A stretch of DNA of 64,000 bases from Sclerodactyla briareus (GCA_026419785.1 JAODTK010005669.1:77501-141500); one strand, 5' to 3'; positions 35,358 through 48,330 are shown, numbered from the stretch's first letter. The notes: generated by a model not told the origin, from the sequence alone. A program made the numbers and translations.

Positions 35358-36016
35358 AGCTTATAGTTCGCTTATACACGGTGTGCATTGTATCCCCCGT
35401 TAAGATACAATATCATAATAATAATGTCGTTTTAATAACGCTGGAAATGCCTAGAGAGCCTACGCGCGACACGTACAACATCATAAAGAAAGTTACAGAT
35501 GCTGATCAGCAAGTTCGAACATCCGATAGAATTTGAGAACATTTCTCGAAAATATTCATTTTTTTTTCAATAAGCGTTATTGATTTACAAAGCAGGTGTA
35601 TTGGTATTATGAGCATGCCTAAAACCTACCTAAACCGAACCGTGAGCTGTTGTCAGCCACGTCGCGGTCGTTTAGTGTTTCCGCTATGCAGAGAAAAAAA
35701 CTAGCGCTATACCAGGGCGTTAGGCTGTACGTACATATACACCGATACCAGCATTGTAATCACGGTGTCCAAAGCCATATAGGAGATCAGGTAAAACAAG
35801 CAACCTATAATGACCACCCGTAGGAACGCTGCCCTTACAAAAAAAGGTGGGTAACCTTCGGGTCCTCCCGGCTGTCCATGAGCTATCCTGTCCACTTTGA
35901 CGTAAGTCGATCTGCAAGCTATTGCATGGAACCGTCCAGAATCGTTGTTCACTCAATCACTGTCTCGCTCATGTGGAGCCACCTGAAAGACGGATATGGT
36001 AGGCCAAAGCTCAATT
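35358..36016. other. Non-coding, nothing recognised
   Basis: Short overlapping ORFs only (35707-35956 on the minus strand). Confidence 0.35.
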
Positions 36017-36119
36017 CGGAAAACCTGGATTCTCGACTGATAAATCAAGTTTACCGGCCGATAAATCAAGTTTACCGATCGATAAACAAAGTTTCTCGAT
36101 CAAGAATCCACGTTTTCCG
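36017..36119. repeat. Short inverted-repeat element enclosing three 21-bp tandem units
   Basis: The arms 36017-36036 (CGGAAAACCTGGATTCTCGA) and 36100-36119 are inverted with two mismatches. Between them lie three head-to-tail 21-bp units (36037-36057, 36058-36078, 36079-36099), each with GATAAA(T)CAAGTTT. The total is about 103 bp. Confidence 0.8.
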
Positions 36120-39100
36120 ACGATAAACTTGATCATTGCCAATTATTCTTGTCAGGCTGTTTAAGCTACTGGTAAGACCTCACTGGAGTATTCCGTGAGA
36201 GTGTGGAATTCTTATTTCGCGAAAGATAAGCTGGTAATTGAGAACGTTCAAATGAGTGCTGGATTTAATTTTAATAATTTACTGTCTGTGAGATAGGCCG
36301 TATGAAGACAGATCGAAGTGCGTGGTCTGACTTCAGTGGAGCTAAGGCTAATTCGGGAAGATTTGATTCAGGTTTTAAAATTGTCCGTGGTTTCGAGTCC
36401 TCCTTTCGACCACTTTTTTAATGTTCTAATGTCATCGCTAATACTGTAATAGGGGCGAATGCCTCAAGCTTCGTTGGAGCATTATTTGGCCTGTCGTAGA
36501 TGGCATGCCATCGATGCAATGCAGCCTAGTAGAGTCATAATATTTCCTAATTTGCTAGACTTCACCCTCGAGTTCCTAATTACTGCTAGAAGTTCAAAGC
36601 TGATTTGGCAATGGGAATCGTTGCGTTAGTGTGCCCCGCCTATTTTTAACCCTATTCTTTAATCTGGACCCCGGTGTCTCTGGCTCTGATTTCGATATTG
36701 TACTGTTATCCTCCACAGACCACGCAGGTAGAGGTTTATTCCTGAGCCGTAGATGCCCCCAGTGGCGAGAGAGACACATACAACTGCTCCCAGCAAGAAA
36801 CAGAGGAATCAAATGACCAATTTCGGAACCTCAATTTCCTAGATACAACGGTGTGAGGAAGACTCGCGTGACGTGTTTAAGTTTAGTGTGTAAAAAGAAA
36901 TTATAATCCTGGTATATTTCCAGTACTAAACACGGGCTGGAGACCACACAGGAATGGGAGAACTTGAATTGGCGATCGACGGAACTTTTTGAATATTTTC
37001 ACTGTGTGCAAGTTGCATGCAAAGATAAAATGCAGGGCCTATATCGCGTCAGGTACGCATTCTACTGCTTAAATCGGAACGAACCTCAGTAACAACCACT
37101 GCATGATATTACAGCAAAACCATGAAGTGAAGACCTCGTCCATCGCAACTGGAAGTATAGCCACCTAGAGAGAGAGAGAGAAAAAAAAAAGAAAAAAAAC
37201 GTCTAGTGACTGCTGGAATCGAACCAAGGATCTTTGCTTGCAGTGCCTTACTCACTGTTACCACTTTGATATTCTTCCGCCTAATGGTTATAACATAGTT
37301 ATATAGTGTACGGAGCATATAATATATCGAACATAAGCAATCCGGTGAATTACCTTGTCAAATATATATACCGGTAATTTCAGTTCGCATACCACTGCAT
37401 CAGCTGACCGGGAGGAAACATCAGTGGAAGGGAATCACCAATTGGTACTTCTTCACAAATAGAAATTACTACAGAGGAAGTTTAATCTTACCACAGTCGC
37501 TGAAGAAACTGTCGTTGTGTTTAATACAATAGAGACAAACTTCTTTCTCGATTGCTAAAAAAAATGTGTCGAGTATCCCTGAGGCAGAAGTTCTGATTCA
37601 GCCCAGAAGTGGAGTTCCGCCACAGTAGAGGACAGTTACCCGTTTTTGTAAGAATGTTGCCTCATATTAACAAATGTGGGTTTCCTTTATGGAGGATAAG
37701 CAACTTATTTTCAACTGACGAGATCCCCCAAACCTTTGGTATGGGGTGGATTAGAGGAAGACGTGAGCACACCTATCCTACACCCATAGCTCCATCAGTA
37801 ACGACTGATATACTGATCATACAGCACATGCATCACTAACTACTGTTGTGCAGTTCAACATCGGAATCCTGTGTGGAAATTGCCTACTGAAGAATATATC
37901 AGTATTGTAACAAGTGATAAAGGTCAGGGAGCTCCCAGCTATATTTGGCATGTTATCTTTCTACCTGATGAATGAAAACAGAATCTTGAGCATAATGATG
38001 AGGTTTACATTACCAATAACTATGGATAAATATAACATCATAGTTTAGACCTGAAAGTAGTGCAGATTTGCATATATTCTCTGATTCGAATTTTTGCAAA
38101 GTCGATCAATGTTTCGTTCGTTGTATTCAGCTATGCTAATTAGGTAAGTGACAAACTAAGGCAATTTTGATGATAAGGTGGATTAAACTAACACTGCGGT
38201 TGCTCTACAGGCGTATCTAAGTATGGTATCCTTGGGCTTAGCCATGCAGCCATGGGTGTTCCCTGGGCATATGTGTTTTGTGACATATGTCGTCAGCTCA
38301 ATGTCCAAAGAACCGCTGACGTGTATCAAGTTCAGATGGATTAGGCTATAATGATCATCCGCCATAGCTCGAAACCATCAAAGGACGAGATGAGACAAAC
38401 TTCATCTGAGCTTGTCAACACGATATCCGAAGAACGCAACTGCGTATCAAGTATCTGTTGACGTTACATTGAAGAAAACAAACGAAAAACACACACACAA
38501 GCAGGTATCAAATCGAAATTTATGACCAAGAACGAACCTTGTTGCTGCTCCTGTTACTCATAATAACAAAGGGGAACAACAGATGAATTGGTTAAGTTTT
38601 CAATGCGACAGTTTGAAAATAGGCTATAACGATGACGTTATACGGGGAGAACCAGTTTTGTTCAGTGGTGAGCATGCATGCGCCCGCGCAACCGTGAAGA
38701 GGCTTCTGACGGGGGCGCTATTCAGATTTAGTGTTTGATAGTTCATAGCTAGCACTTCGTCGCGCTCGGAAATTACTGGAAGAGAGCATCGATACTGAAT
38801 GGGATCATCGTCACTATTGATGCCAGCGTATATTGGGTTTATTATTAAGAAGGCCTAGAGGATGGCGCCATGTGCGCCAGGAGCTCTGCCGCGCCCATCG
38901 GGGAAACCAACAGAGAATCTGCCGATGAATCCTATTTGACTTTCTAGGTGAGTGTTGTCGTTAGCAGAATACTGGCACCGGTAGAATGGCACTGACGCCT
39001 GACCAGGACACGTATATCGTGGTGGAGAAGTTGACAGAGAAACCTTTGCTGGAATCATGATACCTACCTATGATAGCCTACCACCTCCGCTTTCACAATT

Positions 39101-40644
39101 CCCGACTAGAGATAACCATAAGAGAAGAGAGAAAAAAAAGAAGAGGGATAGTGAATTTCCAAAAATGTCCTCGGGTTCTCGAGTCGCCAACATGAGGTTT
39201 CCCCACCCTCACTCGCCCGGGACCCTCGATCGCCTCTGCACTGAATAAACATTTCTTGTTAGGGTGATATCTTATGAGGCGAGATGTTATACGAAATAGT
39301 TATGCTATTCATAGCTCGCAGTGTGAATATCGTAGCTATTGTTTACCATTTTCCTGAAATCTTCGTTCTCAGTAGAGAGAGAGCTTGGCATTCGTGAAAA
39401 CAAATCTGGATCAATTCGGTCGGAATTTCTTCAATTTGAAAAATAATCTGGTCAATATTTATATAGCATCTATTTCTTCCGCTGATCGCAAACGTGTACT
39501 CAATTTAAACAATAACCATTGCAGAAGATACCACAGTTGTATCGGGAGGTTGCTTCGAACGAATATGCTGCATTATTGTTCAAAGGGATCTTCATATAAT
39601 CTCCAAATGGTCTTCCGATTGGCAAATGTTTTCCAATACCGTTAATACAAAATTATGCATGTTAGTTCTATATACAACCGCAAAGCTTCCTTCAAGTTGA
39701 ATGGCCAAAATATTCATCATGAGGATTCAGAAAAGGATCGCAGTGTTCATTTTGATTCTTCTTCGGAACCATCAAAACATCTAAAACGAGTAGTACACAC
39801 GAACATGTGGAAACTATATGGCCTCTCAGGTCACCTGACAGTCTGAGAAGGACTCATCCGGCTCTACGAACTGACGAAGGGCCTTCATTGTCTGCATGGT
39901 CTCAGACTTTTGAAGGTCCAAGCACACGTTGACTTTCAACTCATTTTCCTTACAAATGAAATCAAGTCACTTACAAATTTGTCACAAACTACCGTTATTT
40001 ATATCCAACTATTTGAATGGTTGTGGACTCAAAGAGGATTATGTATTTCTCACTGATGAAGCTGGGATGGGGCTAAAGTCTTCCTAGCTATGCCCGTGAT
40101 TCTGTGTGGGCCAGAGGCGGGGCGATTTGTCATAACTATTACGGGGACATTTACGTGCTTCCGACGCTTTGCGTCTCCATGCCAGGGGTATGGGGGATCG
40201 CTGAAGGTCCCCTGCTTTGGTCCAGGGGTGCAGCCTCCGACTTGAAGCCAAGCATCTGGTTCACTCTGGAGGACACAGATCGGAATTTATGCATAGCATA
40301 AACCAGAATGACATCCAAAGGTTTTTTTGAGGTCAGGGTTGAAATAGACAGTTGTGAATGCAATGCAAACTATACCATACTGGCGCTAAAACGCAGGAGC
40401 CTTGGGTCTGCAGTGTCAGTGTTATAAAAAATATCTTGGGCGTTTGTGTGGATCGTCCTGTAAACATGTAAATTTGATTTTTATTTTGTGTTTTTTTATA
40501 GACAGCATGGGCCTCATACTCAGCAGAATGCTACAAATTCAGTAGGCTCACACAGCACTGAGAATATAAATTTGTGTTCTTCAAAAAGGCATTTTGAGCT
40601 AAATTACTGTGTATAACATCAACGAATTTCCATGTTTTATTCTA
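36120..40644. other. 4.5 kb with nothing recognised
   Basis: ORFs of 60-86 codons (36594-36816, 37609-37839, 38855-39058, 39385-39846, 40104-40363) show no motif I can name. Two simple features are an AG/A-rich tract at 37168-37198 and a palindromic TGATTGCGAGTT-like motif further right. No credible exons or paired repeats were found. Confidence 0.3.
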
Positions 40645-41020
40645 TTAATATCATATCTAGTTCTTATATATCGCCTTTCCACGTTGATGAAATGCTCAAA
40701 GCGCTTCACACAGTTTACAGATATTACCCTGATCATTAGTGACTTGTCACCCGTACTATATGACGCACCTCTTGCTTATTCTCTCCCGACGCACCTTTCC
40801 AGTACGTCGCTTCATCGTGTCCCCCGGGGGACCTTCCAATAGGGCTGCCACATACGGTGCTCGCAACTCTTCACAAGTCACCTCATAAGGTACCCACTTT
40901 AACACGTGGGTGACGTGGAACATTACAGGAGACATGCCTTGTCCAACAGCACTCCATAAAAGTCCCTGGGTTTCCAATGGGCTCCGAACTCGCAATCAAT
41001 GATTGCGAGTTATTCATTCC
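40645..41020 (-). repeat. tRNA-derived SINE (family 4), diverged copy
   Basis: The + strand shares AGCGCTTCA..., TATTACCCTGATCATT and ACCCACTTTAACACGTGGGTG with 53885-54165 in the same order. A degenerate B box (GAGTTCGGAGCCC on the minus strand, near 40980) marks the head on the right. Confidence 0.65.
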
Positions 41021-43619
41021 TGCCTAATTCGAGAACCCTTTTACCGGAAATTCTTTGGGTTCACACGGCAGTGAAAAGACAAACATCAGCTCTGTTGTCA
41101 TAAAAACTCATACAAGTTTATTATTGTGTTAAGACTGGTTGATATTCCCGAATAATTACCTGTGCTTTATATCCGACACGCGCAGAATTCTGCCCCAGTG
41201 CGCCGATCACTGAAGATTATTTCAGCCAATAGGGCAGCAGATTTTTTTGTATGAGAATATGAGGGGAAATTTTCATTTCATTTATTTGTATTTACACATG
41301 ATCATCAGGACGGTTCAAGAATGGATTGATTGACATGCGAATCCAACTGTGGAAGGACAGAAAACCGGAAACCCGCGGGGCTTATCGCGGGTTTACTCCC
41401 TGAAATAGAGCAGCAGAGAAACAGTAAATGATAATAAAACACTTCAACAAAACAGGAAAAACACCGCGATGAGAAAAACACCACATCCTAATGATATCAA
41501 ACGGGTAGACCCACCCCCCTTCCTCACCCCACCTATCGAAAAAAGCCCTTGAACTAACACCAAGATTGTCATAATCAGTTAGAAAAGTTAGGGTACTAGT
41601 GGGAGTTTTTCAGGTATATTACAATATTAAAAATTGAATTGGGATATATTTGTGCCATTGTCCATGTGCAGTCAGAGAGCACACAGTTAGTCCAGATTTT
41701 ACTAGATCTATACAGTTCAGACTAAATGGCATTGGGACGTCCGGCAAGGCACTAAGTGCCAATCTCAGGTTCAAGAAGGGCTCTAACACGATAATCGTCC
41801 TCCTTACTCAAGACCAGGTAGGTTTCCGGCAGGATTCCACCACTCCGTCATTCACAGCGATGTGTCTAGCGAAAAAGTATATATATTATTCACTGGCGTG
41901 ATGCCCAGGAGCAGCGGTTCAGTGGGGAAGAATAGTAGTGGGGACATATGAGGTTGGGACTATCAAGAGCTGAGCGCCACCAACAGTTGGCGCGCAGCGA
42001 GAAAAAAATCGTTTTACAGTCCCCAGATGGCTGCCACCAGTGGACCCCCCGCGTTGGGTACAAGAAATTTTTCGTATTACAGACCTTAGTTTGCAGGCAA
42101 TTCGGCACTTCCCGGGCGTAGGCAGTCTGGCAATAAGAAAGTCCCTAAAATTGACAATAATTTCAGCATTTATATTTCAAGAAAGAAGCAACGTTCTTGA
42201 AGGGACTGATCGATGTTAATTCCTTAAATTTGTGTCACCTAAGTGGACGCGTAGTGGACAAGGAAAATTGTCTCATGACAATAAGCAACTCCTGAAATCA
42301 AACTCAAACAGCTTTGCAAAATATAAAGCTCATGAAAGATATATGTATTTATTTTTCATTTGAAGAGTACTTCAAATTAACAAAAGTTGGAATTTACCGT
42401 TCCCATGACCCTGCATGAACCAGCTTACGAAAATTTGTTTTCATTTTTTGATATTAGAAAGGAAGGGCACAGAAATGCCAGTTGACAGTGCGGCAGAGCC
42501 ACGATGGTGTTGAGTGACTCCTAGTGAGAATGACCATCCTTTGAATAATGAGTACACCATACTGAGTTGTTCAAGTCTTCCGGCAGGAAAAAGAACGCAT
42601 CACACATCACTATGTTTTCTTAATTGCGGTTCGCCTTATATAACGTGTATAAACTTATATAAACCCCGCTGATTTATCTGATCCTATAGCTACGTCCTGC
42701 GCCTAGTATTTCTGTTAGGCTTATACGTCTTGTCCATTAATTAACATTAATCCGTTCATGTCCATTCATCAAATTATATACCACCGTGATCATTACTATA
42801 CCATATATTGAGGCATGTCGACGTGACTGCGTTCCGTTTCGTCGCGTTCAATACGTCAGAAAAAAGTTGACGTAGGCTTACGCAAACCTGCTGGATTGCT
42901 AAAAAGTCCATGTACGTTCAGAAGCAAGATTGACGAAAAGGATCCTATTTGGTGTCCCGCCATGTTCAAGTGGAAATGATATTTCTGAAGAAAAAATAAA
43001 AAAAAATGAGCACAGAAGGAAGCCCATGGCTTTATACTGGGATGCAAGGTGTACACTTCAATCACATTGTTACTTCTACTGCAATTGTCTGATGTTTGTT
43101 CGAAATCAGTGACACTTAACAACCGTAGTAACGAGTCTTAAGGGCTTTATGGAACCCGGGCGCTACCGAAGGGTGTGGGTGTGATGGGACGGTGAGGAGG
43201 GGGTGGGGGGGGGGGGATAGCATACTCAGCATATTCAATCAGGATATTCTATGTCATATGTAGGGCGTACTGGAGTAGTATCCGATGGTATCTGCGATTA
43301 AGGTTGTTTATTCCAAATGCCGGATGTAAAGTGACTACTATGTCAACCGTGTTCGTGCGTTTATGCGTGTGTATATGTTTGTGACGCTTCCTTTTGATCA
43401 CGATAAAACTAACGTGCAGAAAAGTAGACGGAGTTTTATTTTGGTTAATATTTGGTAGGTATGTTATTGCTAGGATGGGAGAATATACTAATTTAATGTC
43501 AGTAGTGAGGTCAACCTGAAGCATTAGGGTCAAAGGGCATATGCTGTGAGGACGATAACTTCCGAACGCACGAGTCTGCGAAGAGTTCCTATTGTATTGG
43601 CAGGAGAGCCACTATATAA
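41021..43619. other. Non-coding, mostly unrecognised
   Basis: Possible weak TIR pairing between CGTGATGCCCAGG (41898) and CCCGGGCGTAGGC (42112), not strong enough to call. A G run at 43197-43216 lies near 43200. ORFs are unsupported. Confidence 0.3.
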
Positions 43620-44400
43620 CAAGTGACGGCCCGTTTGTATGTTGTAACTGATCAAGTTCAACAGAGGCTAAAGGTCACATGTTTGTGAGCAGATCAATGC
43701 AGAACACAAGGGTATGGCAGAAGGAAGGTATTTCAAAAGGGAGGCGCAACAGAAGAAGCGAAAAATGAACGGTCACTCGTAGACTTAGGAATGAACGAAC
43801 GTGACTTCAAGCTGTTGCCTGGAAGATGACCTTAGGGATCTGGAAGGAACATTGCAGCTGAACAAGCTAATGAGATGGGAAACTAGGAATAGGAGCATGC
43901 AGTTGATTGTTTTATTATGAGTAGAAAATCTGAAAGCAATTCTTTGCCTAACTGGGAGCCAGGAAAGCCTGGTAAGCAGTGAGTATATGCTCATGGACGA
44001 GGAACACAGAGGACTAAGACGAGCAAGTAATGTTCTGCACTCCCGGAAGCTTGTGATAAGACAGTCAGGGAGATCGAATAGCAAGGACTTACAAGCATCC
44101 AGCCTGGTGTGACAAAAGCATGGATGGTGGTGGTCTTCTGATCGAAGTACAGGCGAATGTCCCCAATCATTCTAATTGCATGCAGTGCGGCTTTACAAAT
44201 GGTTAGCACATGACTAGACATTCTAAAGGAAGATGCCATTATCATTCCTAAATTGCAAATTAAGCTCGCGATACAGGTCAACAACAGAAGGCCTACTTGA
44301 TGGTACAGTAGGATGCCAAGAAGAGGCCCTACTAAAGGTGACGAGAAGTAGATTAACTCTAGCTGTCTTCTAATCATTCAACAAAGCTGTGTTTCCACGA
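43620..44400 (-). mobile_element. LINE remnant: C-terminal part of the RT ORF (CR1/L2-like)
   Basis: Minus-strand translations across two frames give the usual end of CR1/L2-type RT proteins. One frame (about 44290-44110) has MSSHVLTICKAALHAIRMIG followed by DIRLYFDQKTTTIHAFVT, matching the pattern H....C..A...L..I..IR.YL......LVHAFV. The next frame (44084-43785) has LFDLPDCLI, ARLSPLC..., LSWLPVRQRIAFRF and SRSLRSSSRQQLEV, matching LHWLPV..RI.FK and RSLRSS....L. Coding then decays in AAP-like sequence to about 43650. The catalytic palm region is not seen upstream; the CpG-rich segment at 44395-44480 abuts the break. Confidence 0.8.
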
Positions 44401-44480
44401 GGCGAACGCGGCCGAGGGCGGGGCGCGGGCGATCCGTTTCCACGAGGCGGACGAGTGGGGCGCGGAGCGGGGGGAAAAGG
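44395..44480. repeat. CpG-rich direct duplication, TTTCCACGAGGCG motif
   Basis: GTTTCCACGAGGCG(A/G)ACG occurs at 44390 and again at 44447, separated by very GC-rich sequence. It sits abruptly in AT-rich surroundings and looks like the end of a mobile element, but no partner end was found. Confidence 0.5.
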
Positions 44481-45655
44481 TGTGGAGCTTGAGCCATTGC
44501 CTCTCCTCGTGATATTTTCTTTCCATACCAACTTCGTCAAAATAGGTATTCAGCTCTGAGTCCTATGTGTTCAGAACACTGATGTTAATTCCTGAACACC
44601 GTTTAGTGTGATGCTTCGAAATGACAATATATCTAAAATGTATTTATATATCCAAGAAACCGCCTCTTAAAGGAAACTGTTCTACGTTTAGTCACTATCA
44701 GTTTGACGCTTAGCGCACAAGGGAATGGTCTTACAGAAAACCCCCCCCCCCCCCGCCCCCAGATTGCAGGGAGCGGCACTTCACGGACTTATGGCAGTAA
44801 GCAAAAGTCATTTAAAATTGACCAAAATAACTTCCGAAAACCGATCAATTGTAAACGTAATCCTTAGAATGTCTTCATTCGTGGCGCATCTTAACCATAG
44901 CACTGTTGAGAGGTCCCCCATTCCGAGGACCCCTTCAATGGGGTTGGAGGTTGCCCACATCTTGAAAAATTTGCGTGAACCGCTGTGTCAGGGAAAAGGT
45001 GTGCATTTTTCGCGGCATTGATATTAAATGAATTGAGCCAGTAGCAGAAAAAATTGTATTCCTTTTTTCAGATTGTTTCCGTTCAAATTTCTTGTCCAAA
45101 TTTCCATTCCTCAGAATCTTCCGCCGCTCCGCCGCCTTGTTAGAGTGCCATACGTCAATAACGGTGTTGTTTCCGTTATAGCTTTCCATTAGAAACAGCA
45201 CGTCAGACTGGTAAAGCCATGCTGAACAATGAGGATCAGAAGAGACTAAGCTGTGTGCAGTGTCAAGAAAGTGGCAGTTGGATCCCGGAATCGTTAAGAG
45301 GGAGGGGGGGGTTCAAAATGAATCAGTTCCGACAAACGAAAATTCTCCTGCATCCTGGTGGTCGCATATGTTCACCGCACTTGAAGAGACACCGTTATGG
45401 AGAAAAAAAATCCCTCTTTGCAAGAATCTGACAAAGTATTGTATACATGGCCTTACTGTACAAAGTTTAGTTTACTTCTGATCAAGTCGATTATAAATAA
45501 TGACTCAGTAAAGAATTTGATACAGGTCCCTCATCAGCGTTTCTCAACAAAATCCACATAATATGGGACATTCGGACTTCTCACATAAGACAAATCTAAT
45601 GAGAAATATGGTTGGACTTTTGTGTTATGGCCGTACTGCTACATATAATTAGAGG
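44481..45655. other. Non-coding; C run at 44739-44754
   Basis: No supported ORF. A G-rich stretch lies at 45301-45309. Nothing else was recognised. Confidence 0.35.
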
Positions 45656-45659
45656 ATTT

Positions 45660-45775
45660 TTTCGCCAAAATCTGGGGGGGGGGGAAATTGATATATGTCC
45701 CCCACACCAAAAGTATTGGGGGACATGTCCCCCCCGTCTACCCCCCCCCCCCCCACCCCGTGCATCGCCGCCCAT
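45660..45775. mobile_element. Partial end of a CAT(G)GGCG-type hAT-like element
   Basis: Ends with CATCGCCGCCCATG, like the right end of 31146-35349 (GATCGACGCCCATG). It also has G/C runs and the hairpin ATGTCCCCCA...TGGGGGACAT (45694-45727). No clear left terminus, so it is probably truncated. Confidence 0.5.
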
Positions 45776-45919
45776 GATCTTCTCAAATGGAAAACAAGTG
45801 CCCATGCTCCATGTCCTCTTCCTAATAGGCCCAGAGTACCGGTACTCAGTATTACATTTACAACAAGCACCTGTGACAACGGGGAAAGTTCCCGAGATGA
45901 TTGTGCGGAAACTAAGTTG

Positions 45920-46760
45920 AGTGCCCTTGACTATCCCGACCATCAGCGGAGGGCTGGCGGTAGTAGTAGTAGTAGTAGGTTGAGTCTCGTCTATCCGACA
46001 GGCTCAGTGATCAATCTCCGCCACGCATCACGATCTTGCGCAAGGTTATTGCTCTCTCAAAACTGTGAATGTGATGTCTCTGAATTGGATTTGATTTTTC
46101 CGAGCAGAGTAGTCACCGGTCTCCCAACTGGCTTAGCAGTACGTCTCAATGCCTCTTCTCAGAGGATCTTCGCTGGGCTCATTTGGTCTCGCGAGTGACC
46201 CCGGAAAAATCTCAACGGCTATGTGCTACTACGGAAGACCAAGGGGACCGGGAAAAATGTGGTCACATCATAGGAGTTCATCGTTTGGTATCCAATTGTT
46301 ATTGGTCCATCTGATGTTGAGAACTTTGCGGAGTAGTCTCCTTTGGAAAAGTGTCAATTCTGTGATCAAGATTCTTCGTTGCTACCCCACAGTTCGCAAT
46401 TATACAGAAAAATACTCTGTATAAAGGCATCGAAAATCCGGAGTTTGATGCTGCTACTGTACTTCTCTGCTCTTGAAAATTGTGATAGAGTGTTGAAAGC
46501 GTGTGGTGATACCTCTTCTGTTAATGTTTTCTTCGGTTTACCAAAACTTCTATATTGAATTTCTCCAAATTCCATTGCAATTTCTTGTGATTGAAAATTT
46601 CTCCGTTTTCGTGCTTGTTTATTTTTAGATTTCTTCTTGCCAATTTCTCAGTCACTCGATCTTCGATGTCTTGCAATATGTTCACCAGTTGATGCCAAGA
46701 GAGGATATCATCAGCGTAAGGGCTCGGCCGGTGGTCATGCATGGTCATGGAGCTATGGTA
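45920..46760 (-). mobile_element. LINE remnant: RT YADD region and C-terminus
   Basis: On the minus strand, PYADDILSW (about 46715-46690) is an RT active-site motif (YADD), followed by ILQDIEDRVTEKLARRNLKI, where AA..GL.IN..K.E is usual. After frameshifts come KLRIFDAFIQSIFLYNCELW (46450-46390), FQRRLLRKVLNIRW (near 46340-46300) and GRPVTTLLGKI with MRGGD near the end (46130-46020). This order (YADD, KLRIF.AFI.S.FLY..E.W, FQRR.LR..L.IRW, PVGRP..TWL) is characteristic of non-LTR retrotransposons. The copy ends at a CTA trinucleotide repeat (TAGTAG on the + strand, 45960-45978). It is 5'-truncated and dead. Confidence 0.85.
45960..45978 (+). repeat. TAG trinucleotide microsatellite at the LINE 3' end
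   Basis: About six TAG units. It lies at the 3' tail of the minus-strand LINE, where simple repeats are common. Confidence 0.9.
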
Positions 46761-47339
46761 CCTGCCTGCATAGATTTTTTTTCCAAGAGAGTTTAGGCAA
46801 GAGGCTCATGAAGTGATGTACAGAAGGACATCATACTCAGTGCAATATTCTTCCTCCCCGAATTCCTGATGAAAAGTAGTCTATGCAAGAGTTGGCCTCA
46901 TTCCACTGAGCCTAAGAGATGTTTATTGAAATGGATATTCCAGACTCCGAGCACATTTGCGAATTACTGTGCAAAACGAGTCTGCCCTTATCACACTTAT
47001 GGAAAAATAAATGTATCCAACTCGGCTCGGCTTAATATAATAGCTCCATGGCTCCGAGGCGTGATTTCGATGAGACTGTGCTTTGATCAGCAGATGCACT
47101 CAAGCTCGCAAATGGTGAATGGTCGACTTCGGGACCAAGAGAAAGCGAACACTTACGAAAGGGCCTATCTCCAACGACATAATATTACACTCCCTAATAG
47201 CTTCAGGTATTTTAGTCAGAATAATAATTGTTCATGTATTACATCACTGCACAAACAGAACTACGCGATACTGGACACGGTTTTTCGCGAATGTTCCCAG
47301 TATGGTCTCAATCGGCTGGAGAATACTGATGTGAATTGA
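46761..47339. other. Unrecognised; 156-codon ORF without motifs
   Basis: The + ORF 46869-47339 is open by chance as far as I can tell: no domain, no splice pattern, and the opposite strand is the expected place for upstream LINE sequence, which I could not read there either. Confidence 0.35.
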
Positions 47340-48330
47340 ATCATCAGTCCATGACCTGGAATTCATAGACTGTTTCTGTAGGTTACATGTCATTTGAAGT
47401 TTGGAAGGTGTGTTACGCAAGATCGGGAAGCTTCCATCAAGATAATAAATGATGTCATATATACTTGAACACCTGCGAAAAACAATCTTTGGTTCTGATT
47501 TTTTTCGAAATCACCACATTATTTTCACTTTGAAAAGCATTTATTCTATGGGAGAAGATTGCTGTAGTGGGTTGGTAGGTGTTGATGGTAACTTTGGTGA
47601 GAGAAAGACAACAGAACTTCTGCTAAATGTTGACTTATTCAACAAAATGAAACAATGGAAAATCATTGATCTAACTTCATGGGTTGTCCAAGTGTGCACT
47701 ATTGCACAATTGGGATTTCTCCCTGATTTCTCTGCATAATGGACCAACTTAATTTCCAATAATACTCACATAGGAACATATAATGAATGTGGTTTGGACC
47801 TATTGTCACGTTGAACCTCATTTCAAAGGGGCACTTTGCGTTAGCAGCCAATGGAGAAAGCCAGAAAAATCATGATGTTACACTCATTTGTGGGTGATCG
47901 CCATTAAATTCTAATATTTTGTTCTCCTTATCAAACTTTGCTCAATATGCGTTCCTGGCATGGAGGTCTAGCCTTCACTGTTTAGGCCTATCATGGTATG
48001 TTTGTGTTTCGGAGATATGAGAAATGGCCTCATTTAAGTTAGAAATGGGTTTGCATCGGGATTCGCAATTTCAGTTAGTTGAATACCTAGAACAAAATAT
48101 AAAGATTTGGTGGCGATACACCCAGAAATAAGTGAAATATCGTGATTTCTCTGGCTTGTTCCATTGACTGCTAATTCGAAGTGCCCCTATGAATTCAGTT
48201 TCGCTCGTTGCCTATAATACAGTTTTCCATTCTCCTCGATATATAACCATGTTGTATCCCAGCCCTGCAGTTTTCCTTTAATATAACTTGAAGCATGATG
48301 AAAATTCCTCTGAATGAATCCCAGGGTTCT
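47340..48330 (+). repeat. Interspersed repeat C, copy 1, split by a MITE
   Basis: 47380-47826 matches 49900-50320 in order: ATTCTATGGGAGA, GATTGCTGT.GTGGGTTGGTAGG, GAATGTTGACTTATTCAACA, CAATTGGGATT and GGTTTGGACCTA. The element then resumes at 48190-48330 (ACAGTTTTCCATTCTCC, ATATAACC, TGTT..CAGCCC), matching 50318-50400. The intervening 47827-48188 is a separate MITE. Confidence 0.75.
47827..48188. mobile_element. MITE with ~75-bp terminal inverted repeats inside repeat C
   Basis: AGGGGCACTTTGCGTTAGCA (47827 onward) and the inverse of the end at 48188 stay alignable for about 75 bp (CCAATGGA, AAGCCAGA, AAATCA, GGGTG, ATCGCCA). The second copy of repeat C lacks it, confirming an insertion. 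The flanks do not show a clear target duplication. Confidence 0.75.

Noticed and set aside
36037-36099. CRISPR or satellite array
   Set aside because: Three 21-bp head-to-tail units without spacers inside a tiny inverted-repeat element.
41898-42125. TIR element with CGTGATGCCC / GGGCGTAGG ends
   Set aside because: The ends match over too few bases and no flanking duplication was seen.
46869-47339. 156-codon + ORF
   Set aside because: No domain, no splice signals, codon pattern not distinct from flanks.
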